Of a DNA stretch of 64,000 bases, positions 40,450 to 53,517 are shown piece after piece. This DNA is from Botryotinia globosa (lineage: Eukaryota > Ascomycota > Leotiomycetes > Helotiales > Sclerotiniaceae): assembly GCA_014898425.1 (NCBI GenBank), contig RCSZ01000010.1:2170001-2234000 (forward strand). Reading direction: 5' to 3'. Positions within the stretch are counted from its first letter, which is position 1. Each line of letters starts with the position of its first letter. Below the pieces are notes generated by a model. It saw nothing but the letters and a program-made list of their open reading frames with translations, was not told the origin of the DNA and ran no database searches. Position numbers and translations under genes: made by a program.

Positions 40450-41623
40450 ATTTTGTGTATTTTCGATTTAGAGATAATTAAGATCTATATAAACTTCAAA
40501 TATACTTTGAGAATTTTTTATTTAATAAACAGTATTTATGGTTTTATATTAACAATATATCAATAATTTAATACCTATATAATAATATATTCGATTCCTT
40601 TTAATAAGCCTTTTATACTTATCAAGATACTATATAGATCTTTGATATTAGAATTTATTGGTTTTTTAGATATATAGATATTAGGGGAAATAAGATTATT
40701 AGTAAATTTATTAATCTTAAGATTTATAAATCCATTTGAAATCTAGAATTTGTTTTAATATTTATTATCAATAGGGTAGGGATTATTATTAGAAAGTTTT
40801 ATAATCAAATAGAATAGTTTTAATAAAAAAAATATCAATCTATTTTTTTAGATATATATAATAAATAGAATCTTATTTTTATAATTAAATTTCCTTTAAA
40901 ATTGAATCTATTAAAAAATATATTATATTATATTCTAATTATATATATAGAATATAAAGATTTTATATAATATCATAAAAAGTTTTAATATTAAAATACT
41001 AACTTGAAATACTCTTATAATTATTAAAAGATTTCTAAATATCTGATATTATATTATAAATTATTAATTCAATTTGAGAAATAATCTAAATAATTATTTT
41101 TATTTCTATCTTTATTAATAATAAAAGACTTTAATTATTTTTTATTTTTAATATTATAATTACTAATATTAAATAAATTCTTTAAAAATAAATTCTTTAA
41201 AATTATTCGATTTTATATTAATATTTGTTTTTATTAAAAATATCTGATTTTCTTTTTCTTTTTTTTTAATTGGATCCTACTTTTTCTTTATTTAATTTAA
41301 ATAGTGATTGGAAATATAATAAATGTTTCTTTTGATATTAATATATTTTATAGATATATATTCTTATAATATTATATTTATTTGTTTCTAAAGAATTATA
41401 TTTAGCTTTTTAGAATTTTGAAATATTATTAATTTTATTTCGGTTAATGAAAAAGGAATTATTCAAATCGATTCTAATTTTTGTATATATGAATTGCTTT
41501 TTGAAGTATTAGATAAGTCTATAATTTAGTATATTCTTATATCCCTCAAAAGGTTCCCAAGGTTAATTTTAAGCCAGCTCAATGAACATTAATAAATAAT
41601 ACTATTACTACTATTACTACTAC
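40450..41623 (+). mobile_element. LINE copy 3, 3' part
   Basis: Resumes at ATTTTGTGTATTTTCGATTT, equivalent to the sequence near 27190 in copy 2. It continues to the 3' end, AGCTCAATGAACATTAATAA plus a (TAC/TAT)n tail. It includes the C-terminal part of the ORF2 relic and a pyrimidine-rich stretch near 41245-41290 common to all copies. Confidence 0.85.
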
Positions 41624-41639
41624 TACTATAGAATTCATT
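41624..41639. repeat. 16-bp target duplication of the LINE array (right)
   Basis: TACTATAGAATTCATT, identical to the copy at 16166-16181 on the other side of the array. Confidence 0.8.
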
Positions 41640-42124
41640 TATTTTAAACTAGATTTTATATTGAATAGAAAATAGATTGTATAAGGGAGTAATAAATTTT
41701 AATTATAATAAACTAAATTTCATTAAAAAGAATAGATTCTATAAAAAGAGGGTAAATTCTTTAAAAAGAGGGTAAATTCTAAAAAAAAGGGTAAATTCTT
41801 AAAAAAAAGGGTAAATTCTAAAAAAAAAATTTCTATAGTAAAAGGATAGATTTTAAAATAGAAGAATAGATTATATAAAAGCAGAATAAATCCTAACTAT
41901 TTTAAATTAGAATTTCTAAAAGGAGGGTAGATTCTATAATTATAATATTCTTTTTCCTATGGATTTGTTTTCAAAAAATAGTTGTAAACTAAAATCTATA
42001 GTTTTGAAAGAGATTTCATTATAGAATCTATTTGTAAATTCTAAGTGGTATAAGAATTAAACATTTTTCAATCTTCAATATAAAAGTAATTAAATCATTT
42101 TCGAGGAGTGTAAGAATAATTTGC
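41640..42124 (+). mobile_element. Right part of the F2 element split by the LINE array
   Basis: Continues the F2-like sequence left of the array. The end reads GAGTGTAAGAATAATTTGC followed by TA, and the subterminal motif AATATAAAAGTAATTAAAT is present, as in other F2 copies. It includes a 20-bp tandem repeat. The left part is at 16095-16181. Confidence 0.5.
41741..41820. repeat. 20-bp tandem repeat, four units
   Basis: Four consecutive 20-base units of the form AAAAAAGAGGGTAAATTCT, with small changes in the A-run. They lie inside the F2 remnant. Confidence 0.8.
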
Positions 42125-42290
42125 TATAAACATAATCTTATAGATGTTCAATTTATAGGATTTTATTAATATTCAGTAGATATATCAATTCCTAAGATGA
42201 TAGTTATTATGTATTAAATTATAAGAGTATGAAGCAATTATTAAAGAAAATGTAAATATTTTACTGGTTTTCTTTATTTAATTGAATTTA

Positions 42291-42559
42291 GGAATCGTTT
42301 GATTACACAATCTATACTAAATCTATTAAAATAAACGTTTTCTTATATTATTACGGATTTATAATAATAACAGCTTACTTTGAAAACGTGGATTATTAAT
42401 TTATAATTTTAAAATTATAAAGATTTTGAAAAATAGATTTTATCTCAATAAATTTAATAAAATTTGTTTTTTTAATTCTTGATTTTATTCTATATTCATT
42501 TTCAAAAAGAATAAAATATCTAATAGCTTTAACTTGGATTTATATATTCATACTAACTC
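42291..42559 (+). mobile_element. Short F1 MITE (269 bp) with TTA duplication
   Basis: An internally deleted F1 copy. It begins GGAATCGTTTGATTACACAA and ends TATTCATACTAACTC. TTA flanks both sides (42288-42290 and 42560-42562), a clean 3-bp target duplication. It retains both termini but less than half the usual length. Confidence 0.75.
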
Positions 42560-44036
42560 TTAGAATATTTTCATACTATTTTCACAATATCTTAATAATA
42601 TTTGAACCTTAATACTAGTTTGATTTTATATTATTGATTTGATAATAACTTTCATAAAACTTATATACAAGCTTTTTTTTCTATATATCTAATCAAATGA
42701 TATATAAAGATGGAAAGATCTTAACAATGTTATTTTATTAGTATCAGCCTCATTCAAAAATTCGAATACTAGATATAGAAAACTATTAAATTAATATCAA
42801 CGTTTTATTTTCATTATTTTAAAGAATCTATCTCTCTTTATCCCATTAGAGTATCTCGAGTAAATTGATCGAATTGTTTATTTGCTTTATTTTAAAATCA
42901 AATATTATTGTTATATGAATAAGTTATTTATATAAGTATTGTTCCCTACTATAATTATCGTTATAAATTATGAAGATAAAAACAAAAAAAAATGAATATT
43001 AACCCCATTCTACTACTATATTTTTTAATACTCTATTAAAATGCAATATTCCAATTGTATTTCTAGATTAATATTATATAAATTTCTTTAATATCATAGG
43101 AATCTATTTATAATATTATTTATTCATTTCCGTAACTATCCAAAAGAAATAAAAGGATTTAAGCATTCACTTCTAAAGTTTTATTAATTTATTTTAACAA
43201 CGAAATTAATTTCATTCTATTTAAAAAGATTAAGTTAACTATTTTACTCTTGAGCCACTCCTATTTTGAGCCAATTTTTTACATCAAAAACTCTATTAAT
43301 ATTGAATTATTTTGAATCAAAATTTGTGTTTATATAATATAATTTAAACTATTCTGAGCTTATATTTGAATTTCCAGATTTTTAGATTTTTTTAAATTAA
43401 GATTTAAAATCTTGAAATATTGATTCTCTAATTTATAGAGAAATAATATATAAATCTGACACTATTATAAATCTTTAATAACTTATTAATAAAACTACTA
43501 AAATCAAACTATAAAACTTATCATAAATTCATAGTATATTCATTTTGAAATCTTTCAAAAAAAACAGAATTTTCTTTATAAATAAATATTTAAAAAAATA
43601 TTCTCAAAAGAGCAGGATTCATTTATCCTATTTTAAACTCACTATATATTATATCTCTATATTTACTCATTTGTTGAACTTTTTTTCGAATTTCTATATG
43701 AACTCAGATTTGAAATGTTCAAAAAAGAATATAAGTTTCACCTAATAACCATTATTACAAAGTTATTGAAGATCATATAAAGAGTTTAGATTTTAATATA
43801 ATTTCTATACAGATGAAAAGGTTGATATTTTGAAGTTTTAGAAATCGATCCACAAATATTCTAAAAGTCAAAAAGATTTAAAAATTAAATTAAAATAACT
43901 TGAATTATATATATATTAACTTTTATTAAATGATATTCTATATTCATACGGATATTAATAGGCGAAAAAGATAATTCTTGATGTGGAAAAGTGGCCCAAA
44001 AGAGGGGTAGTAAGAAACTGGGGTATCCGACTTATG
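42560..44036. other. Moderately AT-rich DNA without genes
   Basis: Less extreme in composition than the LINE copies. The longest open frame (43545-43745, 66 codons) is low-complexity and matches nothing I know. A G-rich patch, AAGAGGGGTAGTAAGAAACT, occurs near 43999-44018, just before LINE copy 4. Possibly ordinary intergenic DNA or an older element. Confidence 0.45.
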
Positions 44037-44052
44037 TAATAGATTGTATTCA
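44037..44052. repeat. 16-bp target duplication of LINE copy 4 (left)
   Basis: TAATAGATTGTATTCA, repeated at 50159-50174 with a single G/A difference. Confidence 0.85.
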
Positions 44053-47000
44053 TTGTAAAAGTTTAGGCCAGATCAACACAACATTCCAAAATCGAGATAT
44101 CTTTGTATTTCCAACTTTATTATATAGAATTAATTCTCTATATTCTTTATAACCTCTTTCATTTAATTCAATAATTACTTTTATAATAATATCATTAGAT
44201 AATGGATTTATAATATTGAATTATTTTTTGCAATTATTAAATTCTAGATTTATATATCTGTTGGATTTATAATCTTTATTTAATCTTAATCAATTTTATA
44301 TAATTAAAAGAAAAAAAAAAAATGAATATTCAAATATCTTTCTTTTTTGAAATCGATTATTATAATCAAAATACTATTTCGAATATATCAAATATTATCA
44401 AAAAATAGTTTGATATTTTTGAATATAATATAAAAAGTAAATATATGATTGTTATAGGCTTTATAATATTATTTGATATTTTTGTAATATTTTATATAAA
44501 TATATTTAATATAGTTTTTATAAAGAAATTTATTAATTTTATAATTAATTTTGTAATTATTATTATTTTCATTAATATTATTATTTCTTTTATATCTTTC
44601 GATATTTATATCTAATTTTTTATTTATATTATATTTATTATTAGCTTTAAAATCTTTATGAAGATAATCAAATTCGATAATATAAATAGTATTAGAAACA
44701 ATGTATTTTTTAAATTCAGAAATATATAATTTGAGAAAACCTTTTATAATTTTATATCAAAAAGAAATTCTATTTCAAATTATATTTAATATTAAAATTA
44801 GAGGTTGTTTATTAAATACAAATTTTTAGTTTTATTTAATTGATTCTTTATTTTCATTTTTTAATAATGTTTTATAGAAATTATTAAGGATTTCTTTTTA
44901 ATTAATATCCTAATAATTTTGCTTATAGTTATAAATTAGATTATTATTTTTATAATTAATAATATTCACAATTTGTTTTATAATAAGTATAACTAATAAA
45001 AAATATTACAAATATTAGATATTATATTTCTAATTATTTTAGAAATCTAATATAATTATATAATTATAGAAGTTTCTATTTTTTTTATAAATCTAAATAA
45101 TAGGATAATTGTAATAGATAAGGTTTTTATTTTTAGTAAAGTTTTTATATAAATAAAGAAGTATTTAGTTATTATCAAATCCTTTAGTTATAAAATTAGT
45201 AAATATTTTAATAGAATTATTTGAATTATTTTATTTATTAAAATAATCTACTTTTTTATTCTTTTTAATATTAATAATCTTTTTAAACTAATTGAAAAGA
45301 AATATATTATAATTTGATATAATTTAAATTATTAAAAATACTATTCCTTTTTTAAATACAATCGATTTCCTTTTTATATTTATTATAACTATTAAATAGA
45401 TATATATAAGGGATTAATAGATATTAATTATACAATATTATTTAAATATATCAATTGTTATAATTTATTCGAGATTAAATATAATAAATACTTTATTGTT
45501 TTTCAATATAAGAATAATATTATAATATTTCTTATTAAAAACAAACTCAAAACTATTCAAAAAATAAAGAAAGTTTAATATAAAATAGTTAATATATTTA
45601 TTAAAATTTCTAAAATAGAAATGCTCGATATTCCTATAATTATAATTATAAAGCCTATCAATAAATATAAATATAATACTATTATTGTTTAATATAAACA
45701 AATTAAATCTATCCCTATTATTAATTAAATCTTAATTTGAGATTAAATACAAGCTCTTATAATTGTAATCTAAATATAAACTTTTATAATTATAATCTAG
45801 ATATCTATTCTTCTTTGAATAAGGATTCTCTAATTATATTCGAAAACAAATAAAGAAAAGAATAAGAATATTTTTTATTATATATAAAACTTTAATGAAT
45901 TTAATATATTTGATTCAAAAAAAATATTTTATTAATATTAATATAATATAATAAGTTTTATAATGAAATTTATAATCAATAGATTTAATAATATAATCTA
46001 TAGATCTATTAAATTAATATTAATAGAAGTATTTCTATATATATAATAATTCTTATAGTTTTTAATATTTAATGAATTGATATTATATATATTCAAAAAC
46101 TCTAAATAATTATTAATATATAGATTCAAAACTATTTGAATTATAATTATTATATTCTAATAAACTTTTGAAATCTTGAGAACCCCGAAAAATTAGATTA
46201 TTCTCAAATTATAATATATATATATAAAAATACTAATCTATATATATAATAATATCACTTTATATATAATAAAAACTTTTTCTGAATTAATATAAATAGA
46301 AATATTATATTCAATCTATATTATTAGCTAAACAATAATAAAATAATTGATTATATATTACATTTAATTTCATTATCTCAATATTTAATAAAAAATAATT
46401 TCAATATTTAATATTATATATTTAAATCAAAAATGTAATCTAAATATAAAAACTCAGATTTAGTATATTAATCTAACAATAATAATATAGATTTTATTAA
46501 TATCCTTAATAAATCTATATATAAAGCTAATTATATTATTAATCTTATCTTTTCAAATATTCCTTTTATTAAAATTATTATTAAAAAAGATATATATAAT
46601 AATTCGAATTATAAAATATAAATTATTATTATTTTAGGATAGACTATAATTCTATTAAAACAATATTATTATAGGATTCTAGAAATAAAATTGGGAAAAT
46701 TTTTTGATTTAATATATATTGGTATAATTTGCTTTTTTAATTCTTTTTTTTTTGTAAATAAAATTGTAATTGAAATATATATAATAGATTTTATAATGAT
46801 AATAGATATTGTTATTTATATAATTGATAAATTTGATAGGGGAGATAATAAAGCTATATTATAATAAACTTCTAAATGTAAGAAGATATATTAAAATTAT
46901 TTCTATAGATATAATATTTTAGATGAGGATATTCCCTAAATAATTTGAATTTTTTATAAAATAGTTTAATAAATAAAATATAATTATTAAAAAAATATTA

Positions 47001-50000
47001 TAAATGAAATCAAAGATAATAAAAAGCTTTATAAAATTATTAATTAATATAAATTAGAATTTAGCTTGAAATCGCTCCTATTATTTATTGATAGAAATCT
47101 TATTAAAAATACTATAGAAAAGACTAAGGTTTTATATAAAAAAGTCCTTAATTGCTTTAATATTTCTAATAATCTTGAATATAATCCCCTTGAAAATTAG
47201 AATGAATTGAGTATTCTAGAATAATTCCAATCTATTTCAATAAAAGAAATCGAATACAATATTATTAAAATCTTTAATATCTTTTTAAATACTAATTATA
47301 TTACAATATAAATACTCAAAATCTATTAACTAATAATTGATAATATTTTATACAAGTTTTATAATTGATATTTAATATTTAATTTCATTCTACAAATCTA
47401 AAAGTCTATTGAAATAATTATATTATTTAAAATTAATAAAAAGAATAAATCCTCTATCTATTTTTAATAATTAATTATATTTATTTTTTATATTTCAAAA
47501 AATCTAAAGAAAATTATGATTTATTATTTAATATAGATTATATTAATTAATAGTATTTTTAGTTTATAATATAAAGAAGTTTTTTTAAAAAAAATTATTA
47601 TAGATTTAATTGTTTATTTCATATATAATATAAAAACTATTTTTTCCTAAAGATTAGAAATCATTATAATCATTATAAATATTCAAAATATTTTTAATAC
47701 ATTTTTAAAACAAAAATTATTAAAAAAAATAATCAGATAAAATTAATTTTTAATTTTTTTAAAATTAATTAATTTCTTTCTTATTAATCAATATATTTGA
47801 ATCTATTTAGAAAATTCGATTATATTTAATTACAAAATTATATATAGAATATTATAAAGCTTTTCTTTTTTTTTAATTCTATATATATTATATCTAATTA
47901 AATTTATATTACAAAATATAAAACTATATTTTAGATATATTAATAATTTTTACTTATATCAGGCTTTTCAATCTTTAAATATTAATATTCTTGTTCTAAT
48001 AAATAATATAAAAAAAATCCTTGAATAAAATAATAATAATAAGATTATTTTTATCTCTAAAAAATTCAAAATAATTTATTTTATTAAAAAAAAGAGGATT
48101 ATATTTCCTTTTATATTATCAATAAAAAACTTATTATTATATCAATTATTATAATTGAAAATGAAATATAATCTATTCTAAAATAACTTGAAATTTAATT
48201 TGATAGAAAACTTTCTTTTAAAAGATATATAATTATAAAGATTATTAAAACTCGAATAATAGTATATTATATCTACAATCTTATAAAAATGATTGATAGC
48301 TTTCTAATTTTAATTTTATATAAAACTATTATTATCTATATTATTCCCTTTTTTATATATAAAATTGAAATATAGTTTATTAATAAAATAAAACTATTTT
48401 GTATCTAATATATTATCTACAATTTTATTATTTTCTTTTAAATAAGTTGGTATATTGATTTATTAAAATAAATATTTGCTTTAATATTTAAAGGTATATT
48501 TCCAATTTGAAAGATTATCCTAATAATTATTCTCTTTAAAAATATAAGCATTCTATTTGCTAATATAATATTAAATAAAACCAAGTTTTATTTTATTATA
48601 TATATCCAATTAATAGATATTTTTTATTTTATAATTTATTAAATTGTATTTCTATTTATTATTAAAAACAAAGGTATTAATTAATAATAGAAATTTAAAA
48701 TCAAAATTTAGTATTTAAGAATAATCCTTTTTAATATTATATATTCTATATTATAACCTTTATATTTCTCTTTAGAATATTAAATGAATTTGATAGAAAA
48801 TATTAATAAGGAAATAATAGCTACTAATTTCAAAAAATAATAGTTTTATTTTTCTTTTAATAAAGTTTCAATTTTTTTAAATAATTCTGAATAAATTATT
48901 GATAGAGAAAAGCTTATTGAATATAGATATATAATATATCAGAATAAAAAGCAAATTGTTATTAATTCGAATTCGATTAATAATATTTTATATATTTTCG
49001 ATTTAAAAGTAATTGAAATCTATATAAATCTCAAATATATTTTAAAAACTTTTTTATTTAATAAATAATATTTATAATTTTATATCAATAATATCTTAAT
49101 AATTTGATGCTTATATAATAAAATATCCAATTCCTTTCAATAAATCTTTTATATTTATTAAAACATTATATAAATCTTTGATATTAGGATTTATTAATCT
49201 TTTAGATATATAGATATTGAGGAAAACAAAACTATTAATAAATTTGTTAATTTTGAAGTTTATAAATCTATTTGGGATTTAGAATCTATTTTAATATTTA
49301 TTATTAATAGAATAAGAATTATTATTAAAGAGCTTTGTAATTGAATAAAATAATTCTAATAGAAAAAATAATAATTTATTTTTTCAGATATTTATAATAG
49401 ATAGAATCTTGTTTATATAATTAAACTTTTTTTAAAATTAAATCTATTAAGAAAAACATTATATTATATCCTAATTATATATATAGGATATAAGGATTTT
49501 GTATAATATTATAAAAAGTTTTAATATTAAAATACTAATTTGAAATATTTTTGTAATTATTAAAAGATTTCTAAATATTTAATATTATATTATAAATCGT
49601 TAATATAATTCGAAAAATAATTTAAATAATTATTTTTATTTCTATTTTTATTGATAATAAAAGGTTTTAATTATCTTTTATTTCTAATATTACAATTATT
49701 AATATTAATCGAATTCTTTAAAATTACCCAATTTTATATTAACATTTGCTTTTATTAAGAATACTCAATTATCTTTTTCCCTTTTTTTTTTTTTCTTTTT
49801 TTTTCTTTTTAATTAAATCCTACTCCTCTCTTATCTAATTTAAATAATAATTAAAGAATATAATAAAGATATCATTTGATATCTATACATTTTATAAATA
49901 TATACTCTTATAACCTATATTCATTTATTTCTAAAAAATTATATCTAATTTTTTAGAATTCTAAAAATATTATTAGTTTTATCTCAATTAATAAAAAAGG

Positions 50001-50158
50001 AATTATTCAAATAAACTCTAACCTTTATATATATAAATTGTTTTCTAAAATATTAAATAAATCTATAGTTTAATATATCCCTATACCTCTTAAAAGATTC
50101 CTAGGGTTGGCTTTAAGCCGGCTCGATGAATATTAATAAATACTACTACTACTACTAC
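44053..50158 (+). mobile_element. LINE copy 4, complete (6,106 bp)
   Basis: A complete stand-alone copy with its own 16-bp duplication. It has the longest 5' end among the copies (TTGTAAAAGTTTAGGCCAGA) and the 3' end GCTCGATGAATATTAATAAA plus (TAC)n. It is collinear with copies 1-3. At the endonuclease S-D-H site it preserves TCG for Ser (46604-46606) where copy 1 has TTG, but has lost the Asp codon that copy 1 keeps. The catalytic box reads YINN at 47936-47947. No open frame is functional. Confidence 0.88.
46110..49720 (+). pseudogene. LINE ORF2 relic (copy 4)
   Basis: Endonuclease and reverse transcriptase relic aligned with copy 1: degraded S-D-H at 46604-46612 and Y-x-D-D at 47936-47947. 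Multiple TAA/TAG codons and G-to-A changes destroy it. Limits are inferred by alignment. Confidence 0.6.
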
Positions 50159-50174
50159 TAATAGATTATATTCA
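50159..50174. repeat. 16-bp target duplication of LINE copy 4 (right)
   Basis: TAATAGATTATATTCA. The G at position 10 of the left copy is A here, a RIP-type change within the flanking duplication. Confidence 0.85.
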
Positions 50175-50270
50175 AAACTTAATGAATAGAAGATAAAAGT
50201 CAGATATGGAATGCGAATTTAATATGAAATATTAAGTTTAACATAGAACGGATACAGGAATACTAACTAA

Positions 50271-50922
50271 GGACTTGTTTGATTACAAAGTCCATACTAA
50301 ATTTATTAAAATAACTTGCTTTTTATATTATTATAGATCCTATCATTATAATAATTTACTTTCTCTAAAGTAAATTATTAATTTATAATTTTATAATTTG
50401 TATATCGAATATATCATAAAATATATCAAAATAAAATATGATAGAATATATTTATATATAATGTTTATATAAATTAGATAAAATGATTTGAATTTTTAAA
50501 ATATCATTATTATTTGAATATCAAATAAATAAATATAGATATAATTTTATTGAAATTTATATATAATCATAAATTCTAATTCAAAATACATCTATAATTT
50601 TGAATTTTATTTATTATATTTTTAGAATTTATATATGAAAACTTTAAATTTTAAAATTTATAAAGATCCATAAAAAGAATAAACTATTTTAATAAATTTA
50701 ATAACATTTACTATTTTTGATTATTTTTTCAATTTATAGTTGTATTTCTTTTTCTACAAATTTACTAAAAACTAAAGATTATTTAATATTATTTTAAAAT
50801 AATTAATTTCTTTTCTTTTCCGGAATATATTGAATTTATTAAAATATCAATTCGAAATCTGTTTCCAAAAAGTATTAAATATGTAACAGATTTAGTACGG
50901 ATTTGTATATCCAAATTAGCCC
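50271..50922 (+). mobile_element. F1 MITE copy (652 bp) with TAA duplication
   Basis: One of the best F1 copies. The A terminus is GGACTTGTTTGATTACAAAG and the B terminus ends TATATCCAAATTAGCCC. TAA flanks both sides (50268-50270 and 50923-50925). Terminal inverted repeats beginning GGGCTNGTTTG with a TAA/TTA target are typical of PIF/Harbinger and Tourist-like MITEs. No transposase is encoded. Confidence 0.8.
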
Positions 50923-50925
50923 TAA

Positions 50926-51663
50926 TACTAACCAAATTTCGAACTCGAAGCTATTTACAATTCTACAAGAAGTTCAATCAAACATTATACACAATTTATC
51001 ATACCATTTTGTAAAGCCTTTTATTTATATTATGAGTATAAGCCTTAATCAATTTAATTCATTTTTAATTCAAAAAAATAAAACGTATTGATTCTAAAAC
51101 TCAATACCTAACTTTTGCAAATAAACGCTATTAGCTTTATATAGAATATATACAATAGTTAACAAATACTATGTGGCAATTGAATCGGAGAAGGTGAAGT
51201 AGTACGAAATTCTTATTGAATATGAAGGGACTCGAATTTGGAATTAAAATTTGAGTTCACAATTCATTAGATTTAACAGATTAACTAAGGTTGTTTCATT
51301 CTCAATTTATCCTACAATAGATTCAAATCTTTAAATCGGATACAGCTATCATTTCAAATCCAATACTTCAATTGAATAAACTAGTAATACACTACCAAGT
51401 CTTTAACCATTCATTTCCTTTGAGGTCTATTTCATAAGTTTAAAAACTATAGACTTAAACATTTATAACCTATTTTTGTTAAGCTTATACTTAGTTTTTA
51501 TGGATCCTACAACAGAAATATGAAAAAGAAAGTTCAAAAGGCTTGTAACATTAAATAGTCAAAAATCTTTAAGAATAGAATTAGATTGAACACGGTGATT
51601 AATAAAAGAAAAGTTGAAAGTATTCAATCATCACTCAAGTTTTATATAATATTAGGTATCCTT
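50926..51663. other. Less AT-rich DNA without genes
   Basis: Composition is visibly closer to normal than in the LINE copies. A 62-codon open frame (50903-51091) overlaps the F1 terminus and is not convincing. I see no gene, RNA or repeat. Confidence 0.45.
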
Positions 51664-51665
51664 TA

Positions 51666-52129
51666 CGATAAGTTACTTCAATACTATTCAGAATAAATGT
51701 ATTCACTTTTATACTATTAAGATTGAACCATATTTACTTCCTTATTATTTAAATTATATGATTATTAGATTATAGAGTTTTGATCAAGAATCTTTTATTT
51801 TCAAAATTAGAATTTATATTATAAAACCAGCGCTTACATTACAAAATTGTAATCTATATTTAAAAGGTAAAAACCAAAATTGATAAATCAGATGTTATAA
51901 TCGAAATCTACTCTTCAATTTCTGATTGTGAATTCTCGCTTTATATATCAACTCTATATTTTCAGTTTTAGATTCTAACTTTTGATTGTAATCTGTAATC
52001 TTAAATTACATATATAGATTTTAGTTATCAAATATTAGAATGCAAATTTTAAGAACGAGAATTCGAATATTCTGTGAAGAGTATAAAAGTAATTTTGAAG
52101 AATTTTAGGGGTCGGAGAGTGATTCACTG
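51666..52129 (+). mobile_element. F2 MITE copy with both termini
   Basis: The left end, TA then CGATAAGTTACTTCAATACT, mirrors the right end, which reads GGAGAGTGATTCACTG then TA. A second inverted pair, CACTTTTATACTATTAAG and GAGTATAAAAGTAATTTT, lies just inside. TA on both sides fits a Tc1/mariner-type target. It is less mutated than other copies. Non-coding. Confidence 0.65.
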
Positions 52130-52342
52130 TATTGTATATAATATTGAAGCTTCGTTAATTATTTAATAAATTTTATCAATCCAAATTTGTTACTTGGATA
52201 GAGTTTCATAATGAAAAAAGTTATTTAAGCTACAGGAATTGAATTATCATATCAATTCCTGAAATATTATTACAAATTGAAACTCAATAATATAAAACAA
52301 CTATTGAAATAATTAACGTTCTTTTGAAGATTCTGAGATTTA

Positions 52343-53514
52343 GGGCTACTTTCGATGTACAAATCCATACTAAATCCACTATATATTTTATGTTTTTTGA
52401 AAACAAATTTTGAGTTTATATTGAAATATTGAATTGTGGAATTTATTGAATGCTTTATATTCTAATAAATTCAATATATTTTAAAGTAAAAAAGGAATAA
52501 ATTATTCTAGAATATACTCGAGGAATTTGTATCTTTTGATAACCTTATATAGAAAATTGGAAATATATATTGAAAATAAACTTAGAAAAAATTAATTTCA
52601 TTAAATCTATTAAGATCATTTGTTTTTTCTACATTTCTATAAACTTTCAAATCTAGAGTTTTCATATATAAAGTTCAAAATTACAATAAATCAAATTTGA
52701 AATTATAAATTTATTTTAAATTAGCGTTTATAATCATATATAAATTTGAATTCAATTATCTTTATATTTGTATATTTAATCATTCAAATAATAATAATGT
52801 ATTCAAAATTCAAATTATTCTATTTGATTTATATATATTTTTTATTCTACGGTAAATTAATCTGATGCCATTAAAACCTTAATAAATTACTCTCATTCCG
52901 CTAAAATTGATATTCTTTTACTTTCATACTATTTAGATTCTAATCAAAAGAAATTAGATTTTCTAATAGATTCTATTTTATATATATATATTCTAGATAT
53001 TTAAATATAATATTTAATAAACAAGTACTATTATAGATTCTATATTCCCATTATAGATTCTATATTTTTTATTATTCTTTTTTTCTCTTCTTTTTTTCAA
53101 AAAGAATAAAAAATATATTAGAATCTAAAAGTAAAAAATAGAATATCCAAAATCCAAAATCTATTAATAAAACTATAGAATTTATAGTAATAGAATCTAT
53201 ATGTATAAGATTAAAATCTATTATAGAATCTAGCTTTTTTTGATTAGAATTTAAGTAGTATAAAAGTAAAAAGATATCAATTTTAGTAGTATAAGAGTAA
53301 TTTATTAGACTTTTAGTGATATTGGAGTAATTTACCGTTTATTTTATTTTATTTAATAAATCATCTAATGAATTCAATATATAAACGATTAAATCATATC
53401 TTAATAATCTACTTTTTTTGTAGTAAATTATTATTATTATTATAGAATTTGTAATAGTATAAGAAGTAGATTATTTTAATGGATTTAGTATGGATTCTGT
53501 AATCAAACGAGCCC
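52343..53514 (-). mobile_element. F1 MITE copy with TTA duplication, split by F2
   Basis: The B terminus GGGCTACTTTCGATGTACAA and A terminus AATCAAACGAGCCC are near-perfect versions of the family ends. TTA flanks both sides (52340-52342 and 53515-53517). The 1.17-kb length is explained by the F2 element at 52850-53337. Without it, the copy is about 680 bp, normal for the family. Confidence 0.85.
52850..53337 (+). mobile_element. F2 MITE nested in F1 (488 bp)
   Basis: The left end CGGTAAATTA is the exact reverse complement of the right end TAATTTACCG. Subterminal motifs CTTTTACTTTCATACTATTT and GTAGTATAAAAGTAAAAAG form the second inverted pair. The left flank is TA and the right flank TT, so the target duplication is imperfect. 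It disrupts an F1 copy whose two parts fit together. Confidence 0.75.
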
Positions 53515-53517
53515 TTA

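Noticed and set aside
45465..45701. 78-codon minus-strand frame
   Set aside because: Antisense shadow inside LINE copy 4, with AT-driven composition.
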